NCBI RefSeq assembly: GCF_013214165.1
Contig: NZ_JABSSM010000022.1
Span: 42,248 to 106,247 of the forward strand
Length of the DNA stretch: 64,000 nucleotides
Source: Shewanella sp.
GTDB taxonomy: Bacteria; Pseudomonadota; Gammaproteobacteria; Enterobacterales; Shewanellaceae
Direction of reading: 5' to 3'
Shown here: positions 7,543-15,566 of the stretch, piece by piece
Layout of the letters: every line of letters begins with the position of its first letter
Position numbering within the stretch: position 1 is the first letter of the stretch
The notes under the pieces: model-generated
Database searches by the model: none
Seen by the model: only the letters and a program-made list of their open reading frames with translations
Told to the model about the DNA's origin: nothing
Made by a program: the position numbers and the translations under genes

Positions 7543-9112
7543 TCGAAGAGATCCTCATATCTTTGAGAATATTCTCAATCATCTGTTTTCTAGCTTCAAC
7601 TGAGGCAACTTCTTTACCGTATTTAAGATATTTACTTCGCGCTATTAAAAACTGGCGATAATCTTCATCGGGATGAATGTAACCATAACCAAGTTGCTCA
7701 AGTTGAGTATTGAGCTCTTCTAACCGCTCAGGATTGGTATCTTCTGCAACTAAGCGCCTTCTTTCTCGAATGAGGTCTTGAGTACCGTCATCCAATGTTG
7801 TTAAAAGACCGAACATATCACTGGTTAAAATACCGTTTACACTCATGCCTTTAGGGCTTTTTTTCGGTGTATTGACTGAAATTTTTTGGCTCGCCTCATT
7901 TCTTGATACAACTTGTATTTGTTCCTTATTCAACTCTGCAATAGAGAGGGGATGGTGAGTAGTCATAATAATATGACTACCAAATCCCTCAGGGACAAAT
8001 AACTCTAAAAACCTATGGTATTTTGCTGCCCAGTATGGGTTCAAGTGAGTATCTGGTTCATCGAGTAAAAATAGCGCATCTCGTTTTGCGGTAAACTGAA
8101 GTAGCCCAAAGATAGTGAGTAGTTGCTGTTCGCCTTCGCTTAGCTCGCTAAAAATTACATTTTGGTTAGATTTGGTTTGCTTCACTTGTATTTCTACTCT
8201 GGCCAGAATGCCAGAGAGATAGGTCGCTTCAAGGATTTTAAACAGATCCTCGGGGCGCATGTTTTTGGATAATTCATCTAGCTTGGATTTGTTAGGTAGG
8301 AAAAAGCTCATTACTTGTTTTTTCTTGACCCTTTTGGACAGTAAATCCAGTTGAGGCTCCTGCGTTTCAATTGGGCCTATAGAGTACTTTTTTACTAGCT
8401 CTAAAAAATCTCGTATAGCTCCTGTCGCTCCCCAGAAGTCACTAGCATCATTACTTCCCCAATTTACGGGTTTTGTAAAATAGAATGTGGCTGACTCAAA
8501 ACTCTTTATAGAAAGCTCTTGTTTCAAAAACTTTGTAGCATGTGGTACGCCACGCGCTACAAAAAATGATAACAATGAAAATTGACTGTGGAAGGGCTTG
8601 GCGTAAAAGAAAGGTCTAATATTGTCTCGAATATTAGCCCCCTCTTTGATTACTTGAAGGTAGAAGTCTCTTCTTGAATCAAAAAATAATGACTCTAACC
8701 GATCGCTTGGTCCTGAATAATAGGCAAAGATATTACGAGGAAGATAATGTGATAGGCCATCTCTATCTCGTTTTATCTTGCTTATATTGATATGCTGCCA
8801 TTCTGAGATAGTCTCATTCGAATGTTCTTGAACCTTTATCTCATAAACAGTTTCTCTCGATACATCTGCATTGATATGCATCCAAGTTTCTAAACTAGCG
8901 TCACCAATTTTATACTTCACCTCATAGGAAAATGGTGGTGGGGTATCTGTATCTAAATACTTAAAAATTTGTACGATAGCCTCAATGATATTTGACTTCC
9001 CAGTGCCATTTTGACCGATGATGACAGTACGATTCTCATCATCTGAAAACCGTATTTCTACACCTTTCAGGTTCTTAAAATCTGAATTAATCTTTAAGTA
9101 TTGTAGTTTCAT
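7529..9112 (-). CDS. PtuA-like / restriction-associated AAA ATPase
   Basis: A 527-residue ABC/SMC-like ATPase. Walker A is GQNGTGKSN (33-41), the signature is LSEGEQQ (about 322-328), Walker B is ALFLLDEPDTHLN (about 346-358), and the H-switch is TTHHPLS (about 382-388). This is the layout of OLD/RecF-type ATPases found in Septu (PtuA), some retrons, and as a 'restriction system-associated' ATPase in type I R-M loci. The ATG overlaps the hsdS stop (TAATG) and the 3' end overlaps the HNH gene by 14 bp, so the three are translationally coupled. Probable role: the sensing and regulatory subunit holding the HNH nuclease in check. Confidence 0.8.
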   Translation of the reverse strand: MKLQYLKINSDFKNLKGVEIRFSDDENRTVIIGQNGTGKSNIIEAIVQIFKYLDTDTPPPFSYEVKYKIGDASLETWMHINADVSRETVYEIKVQEHSNETISEWQHINISKIKRDRDGLSHYLPRNIFAYYSGPSDRLESLFFDSRRDFYLQVIKEGANIRDNIRPFFYAKPFHSQFSLLSFFVARGVPHATKFLKQELSIKSFESATFYFTKPVNWGSNDASDFWGATGAIRDFLELVKKYSIGPIETQEPQLDLLSKRVKKKQVMSFFLPNKSKLDELSKNMRPEDLFKILEATYLSGILARVEIQVKQTKSNQNVIFSELSEGEQQLLTIFGLLQFTAKRDALFLLDEPDTHLNPYWAAKYHRFLELFVPEGFGSHIIMTTHHPLSIAELNKEQIQVVSRNEASQKISVNTPKKSPKGMSVNGILTSDMFGLLTTLDDGTQDLIRERRRLVAEDTNPERLEELNTQLEQLGYGYIHPDEDYRQFLIARSKYLKYGKEVASVEARKQMIENILKDMRISSNEVH

Positions 9113-10797
9113 TATTTAACGAAAAATCCTGTTATTCCATCAACTGTTTTTTCTTCAATCTTATTATCACTAAGCAATTTACTTATTTCATTAAAAATTT
9201 CAGCCATCGATAAGTCAGGAGTTAGCTTATCAAAAATATCCTGAGGCTTATGTGCAACACCATCAGCAATGACAGATTCAACAGGGCTAAGGTTATTATC
9301 AATAGCAGTATCTTGAGTTTTTTTAGCTGTAACCTTCTTGGCACTCACCTTCTTCACAGGCTTTTCCTTAGATGCTTTGGTGGCTTTTGCAAGAGCTTCT
9401 CGCTCGGTTTTAATGCGTTCAAGCAGGGATTCAGCGCTGTTGTCACCTGATATAAGCTCTGGGTTAGCAGCGCGCCAGTCGGCGGTAAGTTCGCCTCTGA
9501 AGGCTTTAGCGAGTATCGACTGGGTGAGGTTATTGACGCGTAGCTGTGCTTTATTAACCTGGGCTTCAACTTTGTCAGCGAAGGCGAATAGCCCTTCGAC
9601 ACGGCGGACGATTTCGGTTTGTTCTTCTAGCGGTGGTAAAGAAAAGGGAGCTTCAGAAACCGTTTTCTGATTAATTTTAGGCATATTACCTGCGGTACCA
9701 GTCGCATTATCTCTAAAGTACTTTCTCACTCCCTCAGACAGTAATGCCAAATGCAGGTACTTTCCAATGACCTTCTTGCTTGGCTTACATTTCATCATTA
9801 AGTCGGGATAAACATATTGATTATCTTCACCAAGGTAAAGTGCACTCACTCCCACGTAGTCAATAGTATTCCCCCTTTGAATCAAGATATCTCCATTCTT
9901 AACCCATAAATGGGAACTATCGTCTATATTAAGCTCAACATACTTAAATTTATTATCTACGAACTTACCTGGTGTAGTCGCAGACAGAGTCAAATTTCTA
10001 TATTGAGTTACATAATTTACGCCTTGTGGGGACCTTCCATTACGTGGCTTTTTTTCTACAACATCAATTAGTTTAACTTCACTCCACTCATCGGAAGCTT
10101 CACTACGCCACTCTTCCGTCAATTCGCCACTCACTGCAGCAGCGAGGACGGATTGGCGGAATGACTTCAGGATAGCTGGGATGGCATCGAGGTGGGCTTT
10201 CGTGCTTTTCACCTGTTCCAGCAGCTCTTCCAGTTTGTCGGCAATGATTTTTTGTTCTGCGATAGGGGCAACTATAACTGGTAATGTTTTAAATCTGGCC
10301 TGTGTCATATTCAAGCCACTTTCACTGATACCTGTTTTTCTATCATTTAACTCTTTTTGAGCTATAGATGTTCTTAACCAAGATTCAATATAACTAGGAG
10401 TAATATAGTCCTCTGGGAATCTAAGTCGATACATCTTGCCTGATAGAAGTAACTTATCTCTGCACTGCTTTACAAAACAAATAACACCACACCTAGATCT
10501 AGGCCCTGCATTTGTCACGAGTAAGTCACCAGAATGTACTTCAATTCTTGGTTTCGGTTCTTTAGATAGCGGTAGCTTTTTATTTTCGTAATCTAAGAAA
10601 AAACCGTCTTGAATCGCGGTTGTTTTTAACACTCCCCACTCATTAATTTTTGCAGGTTCTTTGTCACATTGAGGGCTCCAGCCCTGATGTATTAACTTTC
10701 CATCAGATTGAGGTTTTAAAATATTATCTATCTCTGTGGAGCACCAGCCTTCAGGCAGTGTCCCCCCAAGTTCAAAGTTGGTATCTAAATCACTCAT
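9112..10797 (-). CDS. hsdS: type I restriction-modification specificity subunit HsdS
   Basis: A 561-residue specificity subunit with two target recognition domains separated by conserved repeats: KSFRQSVLAAAVSGELTEEW near the middle and SILAKAFRGELTADW near residue 440. HsdS usually ends shortly after the second repeat. This one continues about 120 residues through a Lys-rich linker (KKVSAKKVTAKK) into a compact module like a winged helix (SVIADGVAHKPQDIFDKL to GFFVK). The ATG at 10797 overlaps the hsdM stop (ATGAGTGA) and is preceded by a strong GGAGGAAGGG site; an upstream GTG at 10809 is less likely. It sets the sequence recognised by the HsdM methylase. No complete hsdR is present in the window. 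Confidence 0.9.
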   Translation of the reverse strand: MSDLDTNFELGGTLPEGWCSTEIDNILKPQSDGKLIHQGWSPQCDKEPAKINEWGVLKTTAIQDGFFLDYENKKLPLSKEPKPRIEVHSGDLLVTNAGPRSRCGVICFVKQCRDKLLLSGKMYRLRFPEDYITPSYIESWLRTSIAQKELNDRKTGISESGLNMTQARFKTLPVIVAPIAEQKIIADKLEELLEQVKSTKAHLDAIPAILKSFRQSVLAAAVSGELTEEWRSEASDEWSEVKLIDVVEKKPRNGRSPQGVNYVTQYRNLTLSATTPGKFVDNKFKYVELNIDDSSHLWVKNGDILIQRGNTIDYVGVSALYLGEDNQYVYPDLMMKCKPSKKVIGKYLHLALLSEGVRKYFRDNATGTAGNMPKINQKTVSEAPFSLPPLEEQTEIVRRVEGLFAFADKVEAQVNKAQLRVNNLTQSILAKAFRGELTADWRAANPELISGDNSAESLLERIKTEREALAKATKASKEKPVKKVSAKKVTAKKTQDTAIDNNLSPVESVIADGVAHKPQDIFDKLTPDLSMAEIFNEISKLLSDNKIEEKTVDGITGFFVK

Positions 10798-12409
10798 CCC
10801 TTCCTCCACCAGCTAGCGACTTAACCAAAGCCTCAAGATCAGCCAATGCGCCTTTAAGCTCTGTCATCGCTTCGCCTGCCAGCTCTTCAGGTGTTCCTAG
10901 ATCTGCAGTATCGATGCTGTTAGCATCTTTGAGCCAGGAGATATCCAGTGAGTCACCCTTGGTGTCGCGGATGTATTCACGGCTAAAGCATTTCCAGCGA
11001 CTCTTTTCTAAGAGAAGCTCAGGGCTGTGCATTGCTTGCTTTGCTTTATCTTCAAGATCAGTAAAGCTCCAATCCCCTTCGGCTCTAGAAGCAAGATCTG
11101 GATTCCCGCCTTCGCGGGAATGACCTGAAGGGTCATAAACTGCTTCAAATGGCTTAAGGTGCTGTTCACCGAAGGGGGTGCGCTTGCCAAACTTAGGCAT
11201 GTTGGTACGCAGGTCATACACCCAAGTGTTGGTGGTGCAGTTTTCCTCTTGCTGCCGATTCGTAACAGAGCCTTTAGTAAAGAATAGAACGTTAGTCTTG
11301 ACCCCCGCAGCGTAGAAGATGCCTGTTGGCAGACGAAGAATCGTGTGCAGGTTGCACTTGTTCATCAGGTCACGACGAATATCGGTACCCACGCCCGCTT
11401 CAAACAAGACGTTATCTGGTAGCACGACGGCGGCACGTCCACCCGGCTTTAAGTTGCGATAGATATGCTGCAAGAACGCCAGCTGCTTGTTGTTGGTGGG
11501 GTAGGTTAAGTCATCGCGAGTAATGGAAGCATCGCCGCCCTTGCTGGTACCGAAAGGTGGGTTAGCTAAGATTATATCGGCTTTAGGTAGATTCATACCC
11601 ACTTGGCCAAGACTATTACCTAGATGCACCACACCTTCGTCGTCACCTTCCATGCCGTGTAGTAGACAGTTCATTAAGGCTAGGCGGCGAGTCGATGGTA
11701 CTAGCTCAACACCGACAAAGGCATTGTGTTTTTGAAATGCTTTTGCATTATCTTTTAGATCATATAAATCGTCACTTTGGTCTTTTATATAACGGTCAGC
11801 AGCAATCAAGAAGCCTGCGGTACCGGCGGCGGGATCTTGAATGACTTCGCCATGCAATGGGTTGATGACGCGCACCATGGAGTCGATCAGCGCTCGTGGG
11901 GTAAAGTATTGACCAGCACCGGATTTGGTCTCGTTAGCATTTTTCTCGAGTAAACCTTCATAGAGATCACCTAGGCCATCCTTTTGCGCACTGAACCAGT
12001 CGATAGAATCGAGTGATTTGATTAATTGCTTTAGGTGGCGAGGCTCACGCAAACGGGTTTGGGCATCGGCATAGATAGCCAGAATTAATGGATCTGTTAC
12101 GACTATTTTCTCGATGGTATTTTCTGGGTTTTCAGGATCTATTTCACGACGTTTACCTGTAGATAGTGCCATCAAGATGTTTTTATAGTCATTCAATAAG
12201 TTGATGCCGTCTTTATCACTCAAGTCACTCCAACGGCAGCCCGTTGGCAATGTGTGCTTGTTGAGTAGCCCTGCCTCGGTGTTCTCGTGCACCATTTTGA
12301 TAAATAGCAGTAGTACTAGCTCGGTGACATAATCGGAGTAGTTAATGCCGTCGTCGCGCAGCACATCACAGAGGTTCCACAGTTTTTGTACGATATCGTT
12401 GTTGCTCAT
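10790..12409 (-). CDS. hsdM: type I restriction-modification methyltransferase HsdM
   Basis: A 539-residue N6-adenine methyltransferase subunit. The SAM-binding motif is DPAAGTAGFLIAAD and the catalytic motif is NPPFGTS; the helical N-terminal HsdM domain is complete. I start at MSNNDIVQKL (12409) because the family begins there; the frame is open 16 codons further upstream. In the C-terminal part the segment SGHSREGGNPDL is encoded by an in-frame palindromic repeat (11099-11124) inserted between EAVYDP and the RAEGDWSF stretch. With hsdS it could methylate DNA, but the restriction subunit is reduced to a scrap at 13866, so the pair may act as an orphan methylase. Confidence 0.9.
   Translation of the reverse strand: MSNNDIVQKLWNLCDVLRDDGINYSDYVTELVLLLFIKMVHENTEAGLLNKHTLPTGCRWSDLSDKDGINLLNDYKNILMALSTGKRREIDPENPENTIEKIVVTDPLILAIYADAQTRLREPRHLKQLIKSLDSIDWFSAQKDGLGDLYEGLLEKNANETKSGAGQYFTPRALIDSMVRVINPLHGEVIQDPAAGTAGFLIAADRYIKDQSDDLYDLKDNAKAFQKHNAFVGVELVPSTRRLALMNCLLHGMEGDDEGVVHLGNSLGQVGMNLPKADIILANPPFGTSKGGDASITRDDLTYPTNNKQLAFLQHIYRNLKPGGRAAVVLPDNVLFEAGVGTDIRRDLMNKCNLHTILRLPTGIFYAAGVKTNVLFFTKGSVTNRQQEENCTTNTWVYDLRTNMPKFGKRTPFGEQHLKPFEAVYDPSGHSREGGNPDLASRAEGDWSFTDLEDKAKQAMHSPELLLEKSRWKCFSREYIRDTKGDSLDISWLKDANSIDTADLGTPEELAGEAMTELKGALADLEALVKSLAGGGRDE
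11099..11124. repeat. palindromic intergenic-type repeat inserted in frame in hsdM
   Basis: ATTCCCGC (11102-11109) and GCGGGAAT (11114-11121) pair around CTTC, flanked by TGG and GAC. This is the widespread 'GTCATTCCCGCGAAGGCGGG' type of repeat, usually found between genes. Here it lies inside hsdM and is read as SGHSREGGNP without breaking the frame. Confidence 0.85.
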
Positions 12410-12483
12410 TTTACTCTCAATTTTTTGATGCAAACTCAATAGCCTGCTCATTTTCAAATTAGTTGGCTTCAGAGCCTATTTAT

Positions 12484-13602
12484 TCAAGAAAAATAACGGC
12501 TGAACTGATTACTGTCTTGGGTCATCAGTTCAACCAATTTAGGGTGTACAAATAGCTTCTCTTTGCCCGATTGCACCTCTTGAAGAACGCCAATATCGCA
12601 CAGCTGCTTTAAATACACCGAGGCGGTTTGGCGTTTTGCTAAGCCGTTTTCGACCAGGTTTTGAATGCGGCAATAAGGTTGCTCAAAAATCACCTGCACT
12701 AGCTCATAGCTGTAGATTTTAGGTAACTGCTGGCGTACATGTTCGGTGGTGTGCTCTATGAGCTCACGGGCAGCGGCTATCTTGTGGGTAGTCCACTTAG
12801 CGGTTTGCTCTACGGCGTTTAAGATAAAGATGATCCAAGGCTGCCATTCCTGTTTAGTAGTCACGTTGAGTAGCAAGCGATAGTAGTCTTGCTTATTCGC
12901 GACGATATAACGGCTGAGATACAAGATCGGTGCGCTAAGCAGTTGTTGGTCTATTAAGTAGAGGATATTGAGCACGCGCCCCGTACGACCATTGCCATCG
13001 GTGAAAGGATGAATGGCTTCAAACTGATAGTGGGCCATGGCCATCTTGATCAGTGGGTCGACATCATCCTGGTTATGTAAAAAGGCTTCCCAGTTGCTGA
13101 GCAGATCGCGAATGACTGTCTCGCCTGCTGGTGGGGTATAGATAACTTCACCCGTGGCCTGATTGGTTAAGCTGGTGCCTGGTACTTTACGTACATCCAT
13201 CTGCACCGATTTTATGGTACTGCAGATCTCTAATGCGGTAGTGACACACAGCGGCCTGCTGGTTAGCTGGGTAAAGCCTTGATACAGGGCGGTACGATAG
13301 CGAAGCGCCTCTTTGGTCATTGGATCGGCTTGGCTGTCTTCTTGAGCGTACTGAAACAGCTTGTCGGTAGTGGTGACAATGTTTTCAATCTCACTACTGC
13401 CTTGTGCTTCGAGCAGTGGCAGTAGGTTGATAAGCAACCCTTGGTTAGGCAGAAGCTCACCCGCTTGCTTTAACTCCGCTAGGGCGGCGCGGGCAGGAAT
13501 ACAGGCTTTGAGTATGGGTAAGGTTTCGGCTAACTCCCCGAGATCTGCTGCTAGCGGCAGGAGAGGCAAATGCTTGTATGCTTGTTCAGCTTGCCATTTC
13601 AT
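12484..13602 (-). CDS. Fic family protein (class II AMPylase-type) with C-terminal winged helix
   Basis: A 372-residue protein with the full Fic active-site motif HPFTDGNGRTGR (198-209), so the catalytic His and phosphate-binding residues are kept. Upstream, SSEIEN (69-74) fits the inhibitory helix (S/T)xxxE(G/N), placing it in class II. The last ~80 residues look like a winged helix, suggesting DNA binding and autoregulation. I start at ATG 13602, preceded by GAAGG. The longer frame to 13644 begins inside the operator-like site TTTATCGACATAAA and is less likely. It lies 74 bp upstream of hsdM in the same direction and is a frequent passenger of type I R-M loci. The target of AMP transfer is unknown. 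Confidence 0.88.
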   Translation of the reverse strand: MKWQAEQAYKHLPLLPLAADLGELAETLPILKACIPARAALAELKQAGELLPNQGLLINLLPLLEAQGSSEIENIVTTTDKLFQYAQEDSQADPMTKEALRYRTALYQGFTQLTSRPLCVTTALEICSTIKSVQMDVRKVPGTSLTNQATGEVIYTPPAGETVIRDLLSNWEAFLHNQDDVDPLIKMAMAHYQFEAIHPFTDGNGRTGRVLNILYLIDQQLLSAPILYLSRYIVANKQDYYRLLLNVTTKQEWQPWIIFILNAVEQTAKWTTHKIAAARELIEHTTEHVRQQLPKIYSYELVQVIFEQPYCRIQNLVENGLAKRQTASVYLKQLCDIGVLQEVQSGKEKLFVHPKLVELMTQDSNQFSRYFS

Positions 13603-13618
13603 GTTAAAAAAACCTTCT

Positions 13619-13752
13619 TTTATCGACATAAATAGATATTGCACTGAGCTTATGTCGATTCAATCGACATGTAAAGACGTCATGTTTATAAAAGCCTATT
13701 TAATCGACATGTACTGTAGCTTATTGGTGTTTATGTCGTCCCTTTATGTCAA
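13619..13752. promoter_or_regulatory. cluster of ATGTCGA/TCGACAT operator-like sites upstream of fic
   Basis: Five related heptamers occur in 130 bp: TCGACAT at 13623-13629, a perfect 9+1+9 palindrome ATGTCGATT-C-AATCGACAT at 13652-13670, TCGACAT at 13704-13710, ATGTCGT at 13733-13739 and ATGTCAA at 13746-13752. The first lies just upstream of the chosen fic start. Repeated half-sites in both orientations before a gene whose product has a winged helix suggest autorepression. The 14-mer at 13699-13712 recurs at 4686-4699. Confidence 0.55.
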
Positions 13753-13766
13753 CATCAGTATCAATA

Positions 13767-13793
13767 TGTATAGAAAGTGCCGATATCTATACA
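13767..13793. promoter_or_regulatory. TGTATAGA palindrome, copy 1
   Basis: TGTATAGA and TCTATACA are perfect 8-bp arms around an 11-bp centre. The site starts exactly 40 bp before a second, more symmetric copy at 13807. The pair lies between the hsdR remnant and the ATGTCGA cluster, with no T-run. A dimeric HTH repressor operator is the simplest reading; its regulator is not in the window. Confidence 0.55.
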
Positions 13794-13805
13794 AGTTAAA
13801 TTTAT

Positions 13806-13834
13806 ATGTATAGAAAATGCGATTTTCTATACAT
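13806..13834. promoter_or_regulatory. TGTATAGAAAAT palindrome, copy 2 (perfect 13-bp arms)
   Basis: ATGTATAGAAAAT and ATTTTCTATACAT are perfect 13-bp arms around GCG. It is the more symmetric of the two related palindromes and starts 32 bp from the hsdR remnant's stop codon. It may be the operator of the fic-hsdMS transcript. Confidence 0.6.
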
Positions 13835-13865
13835 GTCCCTGCGACCATATCTCTGAGACAAGGTA

Positions 13866-14096
13866 CTAGCCGGCTTGCCAAAGGTACTCATTAAGCTCAA
13901 TGAGTACGGTGTCGAGTTGGTCATCGAGCACACTGTTAAGGCGCTTAGCCCCACCTTGGTCGGCGAAGCGTTGATTAACGAAGGACTTGTCGATAACCGC
14001 TTCATGAACCAACTGCTTGGCAAGACGTTCTAGCCATTTACGCTGATTTGGGTTCCAATCATGTTCGCTGCAAATACGTTGCATTGCGTGAGTTAA
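13866..14096 (-). pseudogene. hsdR: 3' remnant of type I restriction subunit hsdR
   Basis: About 76 codons remain, reading LTHAMQRICSEHDWNPNQRK and ending in LIELNEYLWQAG before a TAG. The pattern (W-P-x-Q-x-x-WL, a GG in the middle, a final LNEYLW) is that of the C-terminal domain of EcoEI-type HsdR subunits, which are normally about 800 residues. The frame is broken at 14092-14106 by the GTTAATCGGGGTCAG repeat. The remnant is upstream of fic-hsdM-hsdS, where hsdR normally stands, so the motor/nuclease subunit has been deleted. Confidence 0.75.
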
Positions 14097-14125
14097 TCGG
14101 GGTCAGTAAAGTTAATCGGAGTCAG
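14092..14125. repeat. two 15-bp direct repeats GTTAATCGG(G/A)GTCAG at the hsdR breakpoint
   Basis: Copies at 14092-14106 and 14111-14125 differ by one base and are spaced 19 bp start to start. Sequences containing AATCGGGGTCAGAGTAA-like motifs often flank REP-associated/IS200-like transposase genes in marine gammaproteobacteria (from memory). The first copy coincides with the point where the hsdR frame ends, so it may mark the deletion or insertion that destroyed hsdR. Confidence 0.5.
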
Positions 14126-14638
14126 AGTAAGATTTAGTCAGGATTATAATTCAGTGTTCCCCCCAGTGTCATGACTGTTGTTCTCCTAATTTGATATGAG
14201 TAAAAACTAAGTGTCTAAAGAGGTTGTATCACCCATAAATGCTGATGTGTAGGCGGTTATTGGTTTACCAAAATTAGAGATCATACATACCATTTATGAG
14301 CCATAAGTTATGGCGTTCACCTTCATTAATCTGGTGCCATTTGTTGTACATATTTAGAGAGGTTAATAAGTTTCTAGCCGTATTTAAGCTCAACACTGTG
14401 CTAAATCGAAGAGATAATTAGACAAGTGTAAACGCGGCTGTGAGCTTCTAAAACAGGGATGTTTTGGTAGAGCCCACAAGGATGTGTTTACGGCGTCTCG
14501 CAGAAGTGTTTGCACATAAGCGAGCCGCAGGCTATTGATTAAAGTAGAAGCCTTGCCGCGCAATAATCTTAATTAACTTGATGGAAAATGAACTTGCACA
14601 AGATGCTTGCAGCTTGTTATCGAACAAGGAGCTTGCTC
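14126..14638. other. gene-free stretch at the right end of the island
   Basis: These 513 bases contain no frame of convincing length or composition on either strand. There is no integrase remnant that I can recognise, although this is where the integrase of a yicC island would be expected. The part from about 14420 to 14560 (containing GGATGTTTTGGTAGAGCCC and CGTCTCGCAGAAGTGTTTGC) looks like repeat-type sequence rather than coding DNA. Confidence 0.5.
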
Positions 14639-14723
14639 ATAGGCAAACAAAAGCCCAGCGAGAAACTGGGCTTAGATGCACTCATTCAAATCGATAAAAA
14701 CGTTATTCCACGTTTTGAATTTG
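14639..14723. repeat. 85-bp direct repeat, right copy, spanning the yicC 3' end
   Basis: Identical to 4806-4890 over all 85 bases. It includes the last codons (QNVE), the stop codon and the terminator of yicC. The sequence diverges immediately on both sides of the two copies. Confidence 0.92.
14651..14673 (-). terminator. yicC rho-independent terminator
   Basis: AAGCCCAG/CTGGGCTT stem with the loop CGAGAAA, followed on the minus strand by TTTGTTTG. It lies 30 bp after the yicC stop codon and is part of the repeated attachment sequence. Confidence 0.8.
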
Positions 14724-15566
14724 TTCGCGCATCTGCTCGATCAGCACTTTGAGTTCTACTGCGGCGGCGGTGATTTCGCTGCTGATAGATTTGGAGGCCA
14801 GTGTGTTCGACTCACGATTGAATTCCTGCATCATAAAGTCGAGACGACGGCCCTGGGCGCCACCTTTTTGGAGGATGCGCTGGGTTTCTGCGACGTGGGC
14901 GTCGAGTCGGTCCATCTCTTCTGCCACGTCCATCTTCTGGGCGAGAATGACCATCTCTTGTTCCAGACGGGCTGGATCCAGTTCGCCGGTGATCTCGGCC
15001 AGACGGTTAGTCAACTTATCACGCTGCCATTGCATTACCGTCGGCATGTGGTCACGGACGATGGCAACTTGCGCGACTATGGCGTCTAGGCGGGTTTGCA
15101 GCATGACATTGATGGCTGCACCTTCGCGGCCTCGCGCTTCGATAAACTGATCGATGGCGCTGTCGAAGGCCAGCAATAATTCTTTGCTTAATGCGTCCAT
15201 ATCTTGCTCTGAGCCCGACATCACCCCTGGCCATTTTAAGATATCGACCAGATTGAGTTCACCTTGACCCGCTTCTTGTTTGACCCAGTTGGCGGCGTTT
15301 ACCAGCTGCTTGGCAAGCTCTTGGTTGAGCTGCAGTTCGTTGCTCTTGTTGTCGGCAAGATCGTATCTGAGGTTTACTTCGATTTTTCCACGGTTTAAAC
15401 GCTTACGCAATTTGTCTCGTAGGATGGGCTCTAGGCTACGGAAATGTTCAGGCAGACGCAGATAAGTTTCTAGATAGCGTTGATTGACCGAGCGGATCTC
15501 CCAGGAGGCATTGCCCCAGTCTGCTTTGTGCTCGATACGTGCGTAGGCTGTCATGCTTTGGATCAT
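14703..15566 (-). CDS. yicC: YicC/YloC family endoribonuclease
   Basis: A 287-residue protein of normal family length, opening with MIQSMTAYARIE and containing the conserved SVNQRYLETYLRLPE and, near the end, RRLDFMMQEFNRESNTLASK. YicC proteins are RNases implicated in turnover of small RNAs such as RyhB in E. coli. It is divergent from rph (194 bp between starts), the usual arrangement. The coding 3' end is exactly restored at the island junction, so integration should not have damaged the protein. Confidence 0.95.
   Translation of the reverse strand: MIQSMTAYARIEHKADWGNASWEIRSVNQRYLETYLRLPEHFRSLEPILRDKLRKRLNRGKIEVNLRYDLADNKSNELQLNQELAKQLVNAANWVKQEAGQGELNLVDILKWPGVMSGSEQDMDALSKELLLAFDSAIDQFIEARGREGAAINVMLQTRLDAIVAQVAIVRDHMPTVMQWQRDKLTNRLAEITGELDPARLEQEMVILAQKMDVAEEMDRLDAHVAETQRILQKGGAQGRRLDFMMQEFNRESNTLASKSISSEITAAAVELKVLIEQMREQIQNVE

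Larger units (their letters stand above)
4891..14638. mobile_element. genomic island in the 3' end of yicC (defence cargo, integrase lost)
   Basis: The island is bounded by the 85-bp perfect repeats and is about 9.7 kb. All its genes are on the minus strand: hsdR scrap, fic, hsdM, hsdS, PtuA-like ATPase, PtuB-like nuclease, a 37-residue ORF, a McrA-like HNH protein and a two-TM protein. No integrase, excisionase, mobilization gene or transposase is visible. In yicC-integrated islands the integrase normally lies next to yicC, and here that position (about 14100-14638) is non-coding debris beside a truncated hsdR, so a deletion probably removed both. The element is therefore likely immobile on its own. 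Its boundaries are seen directly; its history is inferred. Confidence 0.85.

Noticed and set aside
10650..11123. 157-codon plus-strand frame across the hsdM-hsdS junction
   Set aside because: It is antisense to two recognised genes; Ser-rich low-complexity product.
13361..13813. 150-codon plus-strand frame opposite the fic start
   Set aside because: It overlaps fic and the palindromic operator region, has poor protein character and no ribosome site.
13619..13834. CRISPR-like array upstream of fic
   Set aside because: The repeats are short palindromic half-sites with irregular spacing and no unique spacers of constant length; no cas genes are present.
14676..15150. Plus-strand frames of 133-137 codons opposite yicC
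   Set aside because: They are antisense shadows of a well-conserved gene.
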